This document shows positions 32,167-41,394 of a DNA stretch of 64,000 nucleotides, piece after piece. The stretch comes from Narthecium ossifragum (Eukaryota; Streptophyta; Magnoliopsida; Dioscoreales; Nartheciaceae). Below the pieces are notes generated by a model. It was given only the letters and a program-made list of their open reading frames with translations. It was not told the origin of the DNA and searched no databases. Both the position numbers and the translations under genes were made by a program. The number at the start of each line of letters is the position of its first letter. Position 1 is the first letter of the stretch. The DNA is taken from positions 9,706,607 through 9,770,606 of the forward strand of contig OY986973.1 of assembly GCA_963920575.1 (NCBI GenBank), given 5' to 3'.

Positions 32167-33101
32167 TCGTGACACCTAGTCTAGATGCTTGTATTGATGC
32201 ATGCATTCTATGCATTAAATGCATTCTAGGTTAGGCGTGGGCGATGGGTCAATTGCCGATCCGAGAGCTCGAGCAGCTCGGATCTAACTCTAGGATCGAG
32301 GCTGTGTAGCAAGGTTTAGGGCATGATTGTATTGTTGAATCCTTGTACTCTCCAAGTAAATGTCTAATTGGCTACAATTTTATGGTTATTGAGGTTTAGA
32401 GGTCGTGCCGATTCTCCAAGACCAAGTGCTAATGATGATTGTCGATACGTTCCTGAGGTAGGTCCCCAAGCATGGGAATCCTACTTGGGTAAGGGTAATC
32501 ATGCATGTTACTATTCCGCTGCGTCTTGGTAACATGTTCAAGAGAGAGGTTTCATGATAGGAGCCCTTGGGACATTGATTGGGTTATGAGACGCATGGCA
32601 TACCTTAGACTTAGACGGAAAAGCGACACTGTTATTGTTTCCTCCTTTCAGTCTAACATAGATTAGAACCTAACTGAGCTTATCGCTCACTCCTACCAGA
32701 GGTGTGTTTTGCAGGTGCAGTCACTAGCTCTTCGTCTGTAGCACCAGCTGGACAGGCTTTTGGCTGTGCGTCGACCTCTGGAGGTGTTTGAGGAGTTGGG
32801 GTCCAGTTTATCTTGATAGATTATATAAATATATAATTTCTCTCTTTGAGGATTTTGATATCTATGTATACATGTCTATTTGAGAATTAATCTGCAAAAG
32901 AAATTTTGTATTCATATCCAGATGTATAAATTAAATTTGTGAGCATCTGTAGATTGTTAAAATTATAGTTTTGACCCCATATCAAATTGTTTAAATTAGT
33001 CATGTTATATGTTGTATAATTGCGCCAGAGTTGAAGTGAACATGTTTAGATCCCTCACGTCCCGATCCGGATGGGTTTTCTGAGTCGGGCGTGACAAAAT
33101 A

Positions 33102-33960
33102 TGAGGCGTGAACCTCGACAGGTCTCCCACAACATCTACCAGTGCCAGACCGAGTTTGGGAAGATACTTCCATGGATTTTATAGAAGGCCTACCGACGTC
33201 GATGTTATTATGGTGGTTGTAGACAGATTAACAAAGTACGCCCATTTTATTAAAACATGTTGTGTTATAGAAGAAAATTAACATACATATAGATATGTCC
33301 CCGATCCACACCCAGGCGTTGTTTTTGAAACCGTGATGGTAGTGATTCCGCCAGAAAACTTCAGGTTAAGTGTACTTGCCTTGGAGCGGTCCCGGGATGG
33401 GTGATCTACCGGGAAGTGTTCCCGGATTCTATAGATGACGCAAAAGTGGATAATATTATGTGAGAAGGGTGATGGCGTTACATGGTGAAGCTGCATTGTG
33501 TACCCAATTCTATTGTATGTGACAGATCCTATTTTCTTGAGCAAGTTTTGAATTTTTCAAGCTCCAGGGGACCAAGTTGAAGATAAGCTCTGCATATCAT
33601 CCCCAAACAGATGGGCAAATAGAGGTAATTAATAGGTGTCTAGAGTAGTATTTGCGCAGATTGGCAACCCAAAACCCGAAGAAGTGGATTGCGTTTGTTC
33701 CGTGGGCAGAGTATTGGTATAATACCACATACCAAATACCACGCATCCACCGGCATGACGCCGTTTGAGGTGCTATATGAAAGATCACCTCCAACCGTGT
33801 CAGGTTACTTGGCGGGGGCGTCGCCGGTGGTGGAATTTGATCGAGAATTAATCAACAGGGATGAGGTTCTGCTGCAGTTGAAGGATAATCTCAGCATATC
33901 TATAAATTGCATGAAGCAACTTTCTAACAAGAGGCGACGAGAGTTGTAGTTTGACGTTGG
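33102..33960 (+). pseudogene. Integrase core of second Reina-like element
   Basis: The core resumes after the LTR insertion: [14 protein letters not shown] (first Asp) and [17 protein letters not shown] foreign segment of about 190 bp (33280-33465) breaks it. It continues with PNSIVCDR (second Asp region), [20 protein letters not shown] (catalytic Glu), WIAFVPWAEYWYNTTYQ and MTPFEVLYERSPPTVSGY. Stops stand at 33643-33645 and 33946-33948, where Gln codons are expected. It is inactive but easily recognised. Confidence 0.87.
33345..33430 (+). repeat. 5S rRNA-like sequence (Cassandra-type or SINE-like insertion)
   Basis: Within the integrase core, the stretch attccgccagaaaacttcag, gttaagtgtacttg and gggatgggtgatctaccggg aligns with the 3' two thirds of plant 5S rRNA (atccca-tcagaactccgaag, gttaagcgtgcttg, aggatgggtgacctcctggg), including equivalents of the internal A-box and C-box. 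The 5' part of 5S rRNA is replaced by unrelated sequence (cgatccacacccaggcg). In plants such 5S-like cores are the hallmark of Cassandra TRIM LTRs. No clear LTR ends or target duplication were found, so the class is open. It is not a functional 5S gene. Confidence 0.6.
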
Positions 33961-34245
33961 CGACTGGGTTTACCTTAAACTACAGCCGTACCGGCAAAAT
34001 TTGATGTTTCAGAGGGCTCATCAAAAGTTGGCCAGCAAGTTTTTTGGGTCATATCAAATATTGGAAAGAATAGGATTGGTGGCGTATCGTCTAGCCATGC
34101 TAAAGGGTGTTAAAATCTATCCGGTGTTTCACATTTCTTTGTTGCGTAAGCTAGGAGGAGTTCTGGTGGAGTCGGAGGTGCCGCCATACAATAAGGAAGG
34201 TACACCATCATTAGCGCCGGCGCAAATCTTAGACTACCGCTAAGA
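33961..34245 (+). pseudogene. Integrase C-terminal / chromo-like tail
   Basis: GDWVYLKLQPYRQNLMFQRA, KLASKFFGSYQILERIGLVA and VKIYPVFHISLLRKLGGVL are the GPF-type C-terminal domain. The tail PSLAPAQILDYR ends at TAA near 34241, where the chromodomain would begin. A decayed rest (SLNLSPEDSTWED) is readable in a shifted frame to 34310. Confidence 0.85.
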
Positions 34246-34338
34246 AAAACGGGGGGCTGAAGCACTAGTTCATTCCTTGAACTTGAGCCCGGAAGATTCA
34301 ACATGGGAGGACATGGTCCGAAACGAAGGAGGGGAGAA

Positions 34339-34698
34339 TGATGAGATCCGATGGTCCCAGGAGTCTAAGTTGATTCATAAGAGTTAGTGGAGTTGATTCA
34401 TAAGAGTCCTAATAGTTATGCTTAATTAGTGAGTTGAGTCAGAGGAAATAAGGGTTGGCTGGACTAGTTAATTAGATGAGGAAAGTTAGTGGAGTTGGAG
34501 TCTAAGTTGGACGCCTGCATGCGCCGAGTAGCTAGGGTTTGCTTTAAATAGAGTCCATGTATTAGTTCTTCTTCTTCATGCTCTTTTGCTATCAATAAAG
34601 ACTCGGGTTTTTCGGCCATAAATTGGAGCAAGGGGTGTCCTCTACTATTAAGAGAGGAAAACGAATGACGTGATTTTCCGGATATCGGAAGTTCATCA
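34339..34698 (+). repeat. 3' LTR of second Reina-like element
   Basis: TGATGAGATCCGATGGTCC...CGGAAGTTCATCA, 360 bp, uninterrupted. It contains an internal repeat of ttgattcataagag and a TATA-like gctttaaatag near 34540. It shows the empty site for the solo LTR in the 5' copy. Confidence 0.9.
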
Positions 34699-35318
34699 TA
34701 GATATCTTAGGATGAAAGAAATTTGATGAGTCAACCTTTGTCAGTAGCTAGGTATGTGGCCTATGCTGCATTAACTGAGAAAATATATTCGAACAGTAAA
34801 TACATATAAAGGAATATTGAGAGCTCAACATCCTAAAATCAAGAAGCAATGCACAATATTTGAGCCTCCTATAAGCTATACTATGGCAAGACAATGGAAT
34901 TCATGCACCAAGAATATACCACCAGATTGAACTAGTCGTTAGTGTCAATCCGGGATAAAACGTCCCACCGATTACATGACCAAGAGAATACCTTGTGATA
35001 AACAACCAAAACATAGTTTAGTTCTTTGACTTCAGATTACATTAGTCTAAGGTCACTACATATCAACTTTTCGTCATATTAGATGAAACACCTGGTCCGA
35101 TCATCAAACCAATTCCAGAAATCATAAATTTCATTCTTTGTCAAAAATTGTCACACGAGCACAATCATATAAGGCCGTGTGAATAGCAAGAAAGACATCA
35201 ACAGCTACATTACTCGTTGCAATTTAGGATAAAGCAAATGTTGAATAAATAGACAAGTCTTATTTACATCCATAAAACGACCTCCTGGCTCCTGCTAAAC
35301 ATAAACTAATAGCATTGC
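34699..35318. other. Unassigned AT-rich sequence
   Basis: No gene or repeat family recognised. The sequence directly continues at 39849 after the next LTR element, because the target duplication attgc ends here. Confidence 0.4.
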
Positions 35319-35795
35319 TGATAGGAATCCAGGAGTGGGTCAAGCCAGAGGGCCGAGCCACGTCATGAGTAGTTTGGAGTCATGTCATACGATAAGTCAG
35401 TCATTGGGGTCATATTTGTATTAGTCAATTAGGAGTTGTGATTGATTTAGGTTGGGTGTGAGCCCGAGTCAGTTGTTATTCGGGTTGGATATGAGCCATT
35501 CGTTAGACGGCTACACATCCAACGGCTATGATGTTATCTAGGTATTTGAGAGTACTAGGGTTTCTATATGCCTCTCTATAAATAGAAGGCAAAAGTCTGT
35601 AGTCCAGGCATTCAGGGAATTAGTAAAGCTATTAAGGGGTTCTTCCAGCCATCAAGTGGAAATAGGGATTTATCCAGCCATTAATTGAATACAAGGGGCG
35701 TCCTCGGCCATCAATCGAGAATTATCGTCTTCTTCTCTATCTTCCTTCCACCATCCACGACCCGGTGAGATCTCCTCAGATCCAGGATCTCATCA
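35319..35795 (+). repeat. 5' LTR of the cargo-carrying LTR element
   Basis: TGATAGGAATCCAGGAG...GGATCTCATCA. A TATA box (ctctataaatag) lies at about 35573-35584. Apart from one 17-bp or longer indel it is nearly identical to the 3' copy. Confidence 0.92.
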
Positions 35796-35797
35796 AT

Positions 35798-35809
35798 TGG
35801 TGTCAGAGC
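35798..35809 (+). other. Primer binding site, tRNA-iMet type
   Basis: TGGTGTCAGAGC, 2 nt after the 5' LTR; one mismatch to TGGTATCAGAGC. Confidence 0.85.
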
Positions 35810-35825
35810 TTCAGTTCTTGGCACC

Positions 35826-36213
35826 ATGGCATATTTAACAGAAGAAAAGCGGTTCCAGGCGTTGGAACATGGAGCAGAAGATATCAAGGCGACCATCGTA
35901 GACCTATGGGTATCAGCACAGAAAACAACAACCATGTTTGAAGAGCGTCATGAAGTCATGGAGACTAAATTCAACAGTTTGGAATGGGTCATGCGCGACC
36001 TGGCACGGGACTTGGGCAATCAAATTGCAGCCCTGACAGCTAGAATTGGCGGCGCAAAAGGTGAGTCCTTGGCAAACCCTACAAGCCAAGTAAATCCTAA
36101 TCCTCCATCAACTATCTCATTAGATCCATGCCCTCTATCTTCTCAAACCCAGCGGCCTTCCTTTTCCCTTATTAATCCTAACCCAACATCCACTGTTAGA
36201 TCAAATCATGACT
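35826..36213 (+). CDS. Truncated gag N-terminus
   Basis: From ATG at 35826 the frame reads MAYLTEEKRFQALEHGAEDI, then a helical segment (ATIVDLWVSAQKTTTMFEER, MRDLARDLGNQIAALTARIG) similar to the coiled-coil start of Reina gags. A Pro/Ser/Asn-rich linker (NPNPPSTISLDPCPLSSQTQ) follows. The capsid domain is missing. About 130 codons remain before the solo LTR inserted at 36219, after which the linker style (SPSPNPIHSPPPIPNAYRQP-like) continues at 37530. Confidence 0.75.
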
Positions 36214-36218
36214 GTCCA

Positions 36219-37524
36219 TGTAAGGGCCTAAGTGTAAATTTCTGGGCTTTTATGTAAATTGGAGGACTTTTCGCGTAATTTCTTGTTTTACGGGGGGTTT
36301 TCTGCAAAAACCACCCCCACCCTTCTAGAGAAGTCCAGTCTTCTCTTTCCCCTATTTCGCTGCCAACCCGAGAGAGAGAGAGGGGGAGAGATCGGGAGAG
36401 AGAAATAGAGGGAGATTGAGAGAGATCGGAAGAGAGAACGAGAGAGAGATCGGGAGGGCGATGAAGAGGAAGCAACAGAGAGGAAGGGGAGATCGCCGGC
36501 GCCGGAGAAGAAGGGAGGAAGGGAGGAAGAAACCGAGTGAGAAGGAGGTGGTGCTCGTCGGAAAGGTGTGGATCCGGTGGAATTTCCTCCGGATTTCTTC
36601 TCCCATTTGGCTCAGGCGATCGATTGAGCGGTCGTCAAGTGTCGGAGCGTGACGTGGATTCCTGGACTTAGAGTTTACGCTTGGATTGCGTCTTTGAGGT
36701 AGGAGTTACCTCCTAGGATTTGTTGTGCTTTGTTTGCTATATAAATGTGTTGATGCCTTGATATATGTATCTATTTTATTAATCTTGTGTGTATATGTGA
36801 TGCTATGTTATGCCATGATAGTGTATTTGTTGTGCTAGAGCTTGTTGGGCAAGTTGAGCCCAGTACAAGCTTCTTTATGACATGTTATGTTATGTATATG
36901 ATGATTTCTTGTATGTATGTGTAATGAGATTGATTGACCATTTTATTGATTGATCGATTATTTATGTGATTTGTGCATACATGCTAGGAATGTCAAGTCT
37001 GTCATAGGACAGGGATTATGGTTGGGTCTACTCAGGTCCTGTAGCTAGACTAGTCAGAGTCTAGGGACTAAGTTGATGACTTGATCTGAGGACTTTGATC
37101 TGGTTAAAGATCTGATTTGAGGATTTGATCTGATTGAGGATCTGACTTGAGGATTTGATATGATTGAGGATCTGACTTGAGGATTTGATCTGATTGAGGA
37201 TGTGTTGCCTATACTAGTGTACTGAGACATGTATAGAGTCTATAGGGGTCTTGGAATTTGGAAAAATAGTTGTATATTATAAATTTGGGTTGTCATATCC
37301 TGTATTTTGATGTTTACAAGTCCTATGTACATGAAATGAATGAGATGAATGAATCTAGGTGGGCGAATGTGTCCCTAATAGTTGTGATTAAATGTTGTGA
37401 ATTATGTTTTATTAGTGATTGAAAAGTTGTAATAGTGATCTCACGTGCCTGTGCCCAAGGGTCATGCCGAATTTTTTCAGTAATTATTTGGGATAAATTG
37501 TATTAAATTGGGGCGAGCGTGACA
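36219..37524 (+). mobile_element. Solo LTR (1306 bp), family 1
   Basis: It begins TGTAAGGGCCTAAGTG and ends GGGGCGAGCGTGACA, with a perfect target duplication gtcca (36214-36218 and 37525-37529). It is homologous to the reverse complement of 1095-3469 at both ends and in the tgatctgaggatttgat repeat block (37075-37200). It lacks the roughly 1 kb extra sequence of that copy. It is inserted in the gag linker of the cargo-carrying element. Confidence 0.93.
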
Positions 37525-37529
37525 GTCCA

Positions 37530-39290
37530 TCACCAAACCCTATTCATTCACCGCCTCCGATTCCTAACGCTTACCGTCAGCCACTAATTAACCTTTCTAT
37601 ATCACCGTCTGATCACAGCCCTCCATCACCTTTACTTAACACTTTCTCATCCCCACCGTTGGATCGAGGACCTTGCATTAGATCCAACTCCTCCACGTCA
37701 CTCCTCATTCTCTCTCCTTCCACTCGCTCTCTCTCCCCCAAGATCTTCTCTCATGCAAGTCCCTCTCCCTCATCCCCGTCGACGACCACCTCCAGCTCTA
37801 CCTCGTCACCGACCGCACGGATCCCGATCTCGCGACCTTGCTCCACGGCCTTCGCCGCCGTCCCGCCTCTCGCCGGGATCCCATCTTCCTCATCTCTCTC
37901 ACCGGCGCCCCCTTCTCCTTACTACTTCGGCGTCTCTATCTCCCACGCCGGAACTCCGCCGACACCGACCTCACCAAGACCTCCGCTACCTTCGTCCTCC
38001 TCTCCATCTGATCTTCGGTCAAGCCGCCAAGCTACGGCTCCTCGCTCCACCTCACCGGATCCTCGCAGCCGCAAGCACCCAAGCTCCGCCGCACCGCCCC
38101 CCACTACTCCCTCACCAGATGCTCTGCTTCCTCCCGATCTCGGTGGGCCAAGCTCGCCAACGATACCGTCCCGGTTCGTCTCTCAAGCTGGCATTTGCTC
38201 CGACGGACGGAAGATACCAAGCTCACCTACCCCGACTCCCTTCCTTCGCCCCCTCTTCATTCCTTCAGCCCGACGCCTCTTCCCCGTGCATCGGTTGCCG
38301 CCCCCGATCCGCCTGAAGTCACAAGATGTCCGTAGCGATGAACCTCCAGCGAGGAGCCGCCGTCGTTGTCCTCTCCACTCCAGGCTTGACGGGAGCTCTC
38401 AGGAGCCTACTCGGATCTCCTCGAGCTCCAAGCCCGTAGGCTCCGGTCCACTCTCTCTCGCCGGCCATCACCGCCAGCACTTCCTCCTGAGGTTGCCGCC
38501 CTCTCTCCAACCAGGAAGACCTCCTCCCTACTCCGCCAGCCTCACCAGAAGCCCTCATCGGCCTCACCCTCCAATGCCTTCGCCAGCCACATTTCACTCG
38601 AGCACCGACGACGACGATCTGCAGTCCCCAGTTCATCCCCGTTGTCGACCTGGGCACCTCGCGCCATCTCCGATCCAGATCTCTGCTGGCCAAGCCTCAC
38701 CCACGACCTCCTCACCTCCCCGGTCCTCGCTTCTTCGATCATCGTCAACCACGCCGAAGTCCTTGCCACAACCTCGGGCAGCCCCATCTCCGAGCGCCTC
38801 AGCCACCGGCCACGGCCAACTCCGCCAGGGACCTCTTCTTCACCCTCGACAATCTCCGCGTTGTTGTTCACGCCGACATGGCATCCGTCGGCGACGACAG
38901 CCTTACAAGCTCCACACCAACACATCTTCCTCCGGCGTTGCGGTTTCAGATCTTGGCTACTTCACAAGCTCCGTCCCCCTTGATTCCACTTATCTCATCA
39001 CCATAAGGCATCGTTGTCGACCTCGACTCCGGGCCAATGTCGCTAAAAAGCCTCCAACACTCTTTTCAAAGTCCGACAGATCCATTGGTCAACCAAGCAT
39101 TGCCACTGTCTTTCTCGACACAGGAGTTTCATCGCTGGATTCCGCTATCTCCCATATCTTTGGCCAGCTTCCGGACCTCCTTCAGCAGCGCCACCATCAT
39201 CACCGTCTTTCGGAGAATTGGCACCGAATCGTATTCGATCCTGGAGGACCCGAAGCTGTATCTACTGGTGCAACTAATTCAGCGGACCAA
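37530..39290 (+). other. C-rich coding-like cargo inside LTR element, unrecognised
   Basis: GC-rich DNA with long frames in several phases. The plus frame with the most protein-like composition begins near 37757 (SLIPVDDHLQLYLVTDRTDP, LATLLHGLRRRPASRRDPIF, LISLTGAPFSLLLRRLYLPR) and is broken by a TGA near 38010. A later stretch (ARDLFFTLDNLRVVVHADMA) and a third (LEDPKLYLLVQLIQRTKQ near 39238) also look coding. A 574-codon frame (37659-39383) spans the block but is Pro/Ser/Arg-rich and is probably a shadow. The codon bias suggests captured exons of one or more host genes. I do not recognise the family. Confidence 0.45.
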
Positions 39291-39345
39291 ACAATTAAAA
39301 ATGAGCTCGACCTTGAGGACAAGGTCGATTTCAAGGGGTGGAGAA

Positions 39346-39843
39346 TGATAGGAATCCAGGAGTGGGTCGAGCCAGAGGGCTGAGCCATGTCATGTGTAGT
39401 TTGGAGTCATGTCGTAGGATAAGTCAGTCATTGGGGTCATATTTGTATTAGTCAATTAGGAGTTGTGATTGAGTCAAGTGTTGTTATGATTGATTTAGGT
39501 TGGGTGTGAGCCCGAGTCAGTTGTTATTCGGGTTGGATATGAGCCATTCGTTAGACGGCTACACATCCAACGGCTATGATGTTATCTAGGTATTTGATAG
39601 TCCTAGGGTTTCTATATGCCTCTCTATAAATAGAAAGCAAAAGCCTGTAGTCCAGGCATTCAGGGAATTAGTAAAGCTATTAAATGGTTCTTCCAGCCAT
39701 CAAGTGGAAATAGGGGTTTATCCAGCCATTAATTGGATACAAGGGGCGTCCTCGGCCATCAATCGAGAATTATCTTCTTCTTCTCTATCTTCTTTCCACC
39801 ATCCACGACCCGGTGAGATCTCCTCCGATCCAGGATCTCATCA
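39346..39843 (+). repeat. 3' LTR of the cargo-carrying LTR element
   Basis: The copy of 35319-35795, preceded by a purine-rich PPT and followed by the target duplication attgc at 39844-39848. Confidence 0.92.
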
Positions 39844-39848
39844 ATTGC

Positions 39849-40197
39849 ACGCACAAACAAATAAACAAACATGAGTGACTCTGTAGTCGAAGTACAGATC
39901 GAACTCATGGATCGCGCTCTCAAACTTGATAACCTGCGACACCAATCCCCCGATGATCAGCAAGTGGCACGCTAATTCAACAAGAATCCATAACCACCAA
40001 AGCTCCAAAAGATACATAAGATCTAAGTATTTCGCGGTAAATATGCCAATAGACACATTCAAAACCAGGGCTTACGGATAAGAGGCGGATTGAGATGGTG
40101 AGGATGTCGACAGAGGATGAGGATATAGATTATGAGGACACCCCTAAAGGCGTTCCGTATTGTGCCGCTTGATCCTTCATCTCCGCACAACCCACCT
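39849..40197. other. Continuation of pre-insertion locus, unrecognised
   Basis: A minus-strand open stretch (about 40062-39850; VELACHLLIIGGLVSQVIKF, HEFDLYFDYRVTHVC) looks protein-like but is not recognised. It may be a fragment of a host gene, interrupted by the LTR element that ends at 39843. Confidence 0.35.
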
Positions 40198-41394
40198 GTT
40201 GACGAGGAAATCTTACTGTTGACCAGTAAAGTCAAAATAGTCAAAATGTCAAAAATCAGGGATGTGTAAAAGTTCAACTCCTTCAAACTCAGTTCGAACA
40301 GAGATGTCAAATTAATTGGAAATATGGTCAAATTCTATTTAAAGGTATAATCTATTTGAAACGATAAATCTATCTAAAAAGGCTAATTAAGTCTAGAAAA
40401 TGATAAAGATCATCCTAAAAACAACTAAATCCAGACAAAAGCAAGATTAAACCGATGATAACCTAAATTAATCTACTGTAAAGATCTAGATTATGAAAAC
40501 TGCAGTAATGAAAACTAATCTAAGAAAGCAGTAAAGAAGAACACAAAATAAGATAAAAGATCTTCATTAATTAAGAGAACTTACAAGTACAACAGGAACG
40601 AAATCAAAATCCATGCACATAGGTTGCTTACAATAGTGTCAGAAAGATTACACAGTGAAAAGAAGCCTATTTATATCCTAGCGCTAATAACCGTCCCCGC
40701 CTGGCTTGATCGTGGCGCAATTATAGGAGATCGTGCTGTAACTGCGCTATAATCGTCTTCCCGCGTTCATTTCTTTAGTCGATGAACACACATGGCCGAT
40801 GATCCTACATTGTACACATCACGATCATGATTAATTATTGATATTTCTTTAGACACGTCATGATTGCACTTGGTCGATGATCTTCAGTTGGACCTGTTAT
40901 GATCACCTCTGGCCGATGGTTTGCATGCATCTCATTTGTATTTGGCCGATGCGCCTTCTCTGCACACCAAACATTTGATCGTCCATTTGGGTTGTACGAT
41001 GAAGTCATAGGTTAATAGATCATCGGTCACAATTACGATGCTTAGGTGTCAATCATTGATTGGTTAGCCATTATTTTGGCTAACATTTTACCCCTTATGC
41101 GGTGATCGAGGAATTCTCTCTTAATGACGAGGCGACCCCATATGACGCGATTTTGACTGCTTTTTCTTATCTTTTAAACCTAGTCATCACGACTCTCTCG
41201 GAAGCCGTACCATCACGCTGTTTATGTTCTTTATCCAATCATTTTTGAATCCCGCATTTAATGCGACGACAAAAGTTCTTTATTTAAGCTATATCCCTTG
41301 GCTGAGAGAGAACTTTCTTTGCTTGTCATCTTCCTCTGGCTGCTAGGGTTTTATTTCTTCCACCAACCATTGCTACGGCATCTGATTCTCTTCT
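40198..41394 (+). other. AT-rich leader / possible LTR-like 5' region of the PMD unit
   Basis: It starts with TGTTGACGAGGAAATC, which could be an LTR start, but no partner copy is in the window. The motif tggccgatg or tggtcgatg recurs about every 45 bp (40790-40950, five to six copies). A TATA-like tttatttaagctatatccc lies at about 41279, 100 bp before the PMD coding region. Another TATA-like ctatttatatcc near 40668 faces the other way. It probably represents the regulatory region of the PMD transcription unit. Confidence 0.4.
40785..40955. repeat. Repeated TGGCCGATG motif
   Basis: The copies catggccgatgatc, cttggtcgatgatc, tctggccgatggttt and tttggccgatgcgcc, plus a further tagtcgatgaac, lie at fairly even spacing upstream of the PMD coding region. 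The spacing suggests a protein-binding array. This is inference from pattern only. Confidence 0.5.

Larger units (their letters stand above)
25574..33096 (+). mobile_element. Solo LTR of a Gypsy family (TGTGAGGACC), inflated by nested elements
   Basis: The left end TGTGAGGACCCGTA and right end GTCGGGCGTGACA are flanked by a perfect target duplication aaata (25569-25573 and 33097-33101) within the integrase of the second Reina-like element. Inside it are a TGATGAGTGC LTR (25588 to about 28510) and a family-related solo LTR on the opposite strand (29745-32166). The own sequence (25574-25587, about 28511-29744 and 32167-33096) aligns with the reverse complement of 29745-32166. A TATA box (tctataaatac) lies at 28743-28753, and GATCGATCCCAAC-type inverted repeats lie at 29335-29430. 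Confidence 0.88.
18675..34698 (+). mobile_element. Second Reina-like Gypsy element, inflated by nested insertions
   Basis: LTRs at 18675-20544 (interrupted) and 34339-34698 share TGATGAGATCCGA...GAAGTTCATCA ends, tagggtttgctt, tgctatcaataaagact and attggagca. Without its solo-LTR insertion the 5' LTR would be about 345 bp against 360 bp for the 3' LTR. A diverged Met-type PBS (attggtataagaac) follows the 5' LTR, and a purine-rich PPT (gaaggaggggagaa) precedes the 3' LTR. Gag, zinc knuckle, protease, RT, RNase H, integrase and chromo-like tail follow in order on the plus strand. Insertions split it in gag (21111-22680) and integrase (25574-33096, plus about 33280-33465). The LTRs differ by many indels and the flanks (gaaac, tagat) do not match, so it is old. 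Confidence 0.9.
35319..39843 (+). mobile_element. Non-autonomous LTR retrotransposon with non-pol cargo
   Basis: LTRs at 35319-35795 (477 bp) and 39346-39843 (498 bp; extra gagtcaagtgttgttat) are flanked by a perfect target duplication attgc (35314-35318 and 39844-39848). The PBS TGGTGTCAGAGC (35798-35809) differs at one base from the initiator tRNA-Met type. The PPT (aaggggtggagaa) abuts the 3' LTR. The interior starts with a Reina-like gag N-terminus and ends with the last residues of a Reina-like polyprotein (LDLEDKVDFKGW). Protease, RT and integrase are absent and replaced by about 1.75 kb of C-rich, coding-like DNA (37530-39290). A solo LTR sits at 36219-37524. It needs enzymes from another element. 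Confidence 0.92.

Noticed and set aside
33345..33430. Functional 5S rRNA gene
   Set aside because: Only the 3' part resembles 5S rRNA, at roughly 70% by eye, and the 5' third is unrelated.
18670..34703. Target duplication of the second Reina-like element
   Set aside because: gaaac and tagat do not match; the element is old or its flanks are altered.
37659..39383. 574-codon ORF as a real gene
   Set aside because: Pro/Ser/Arg-rich shadow frame that runs into the 3' LTR; shorter frames in other phases look more protein-like.
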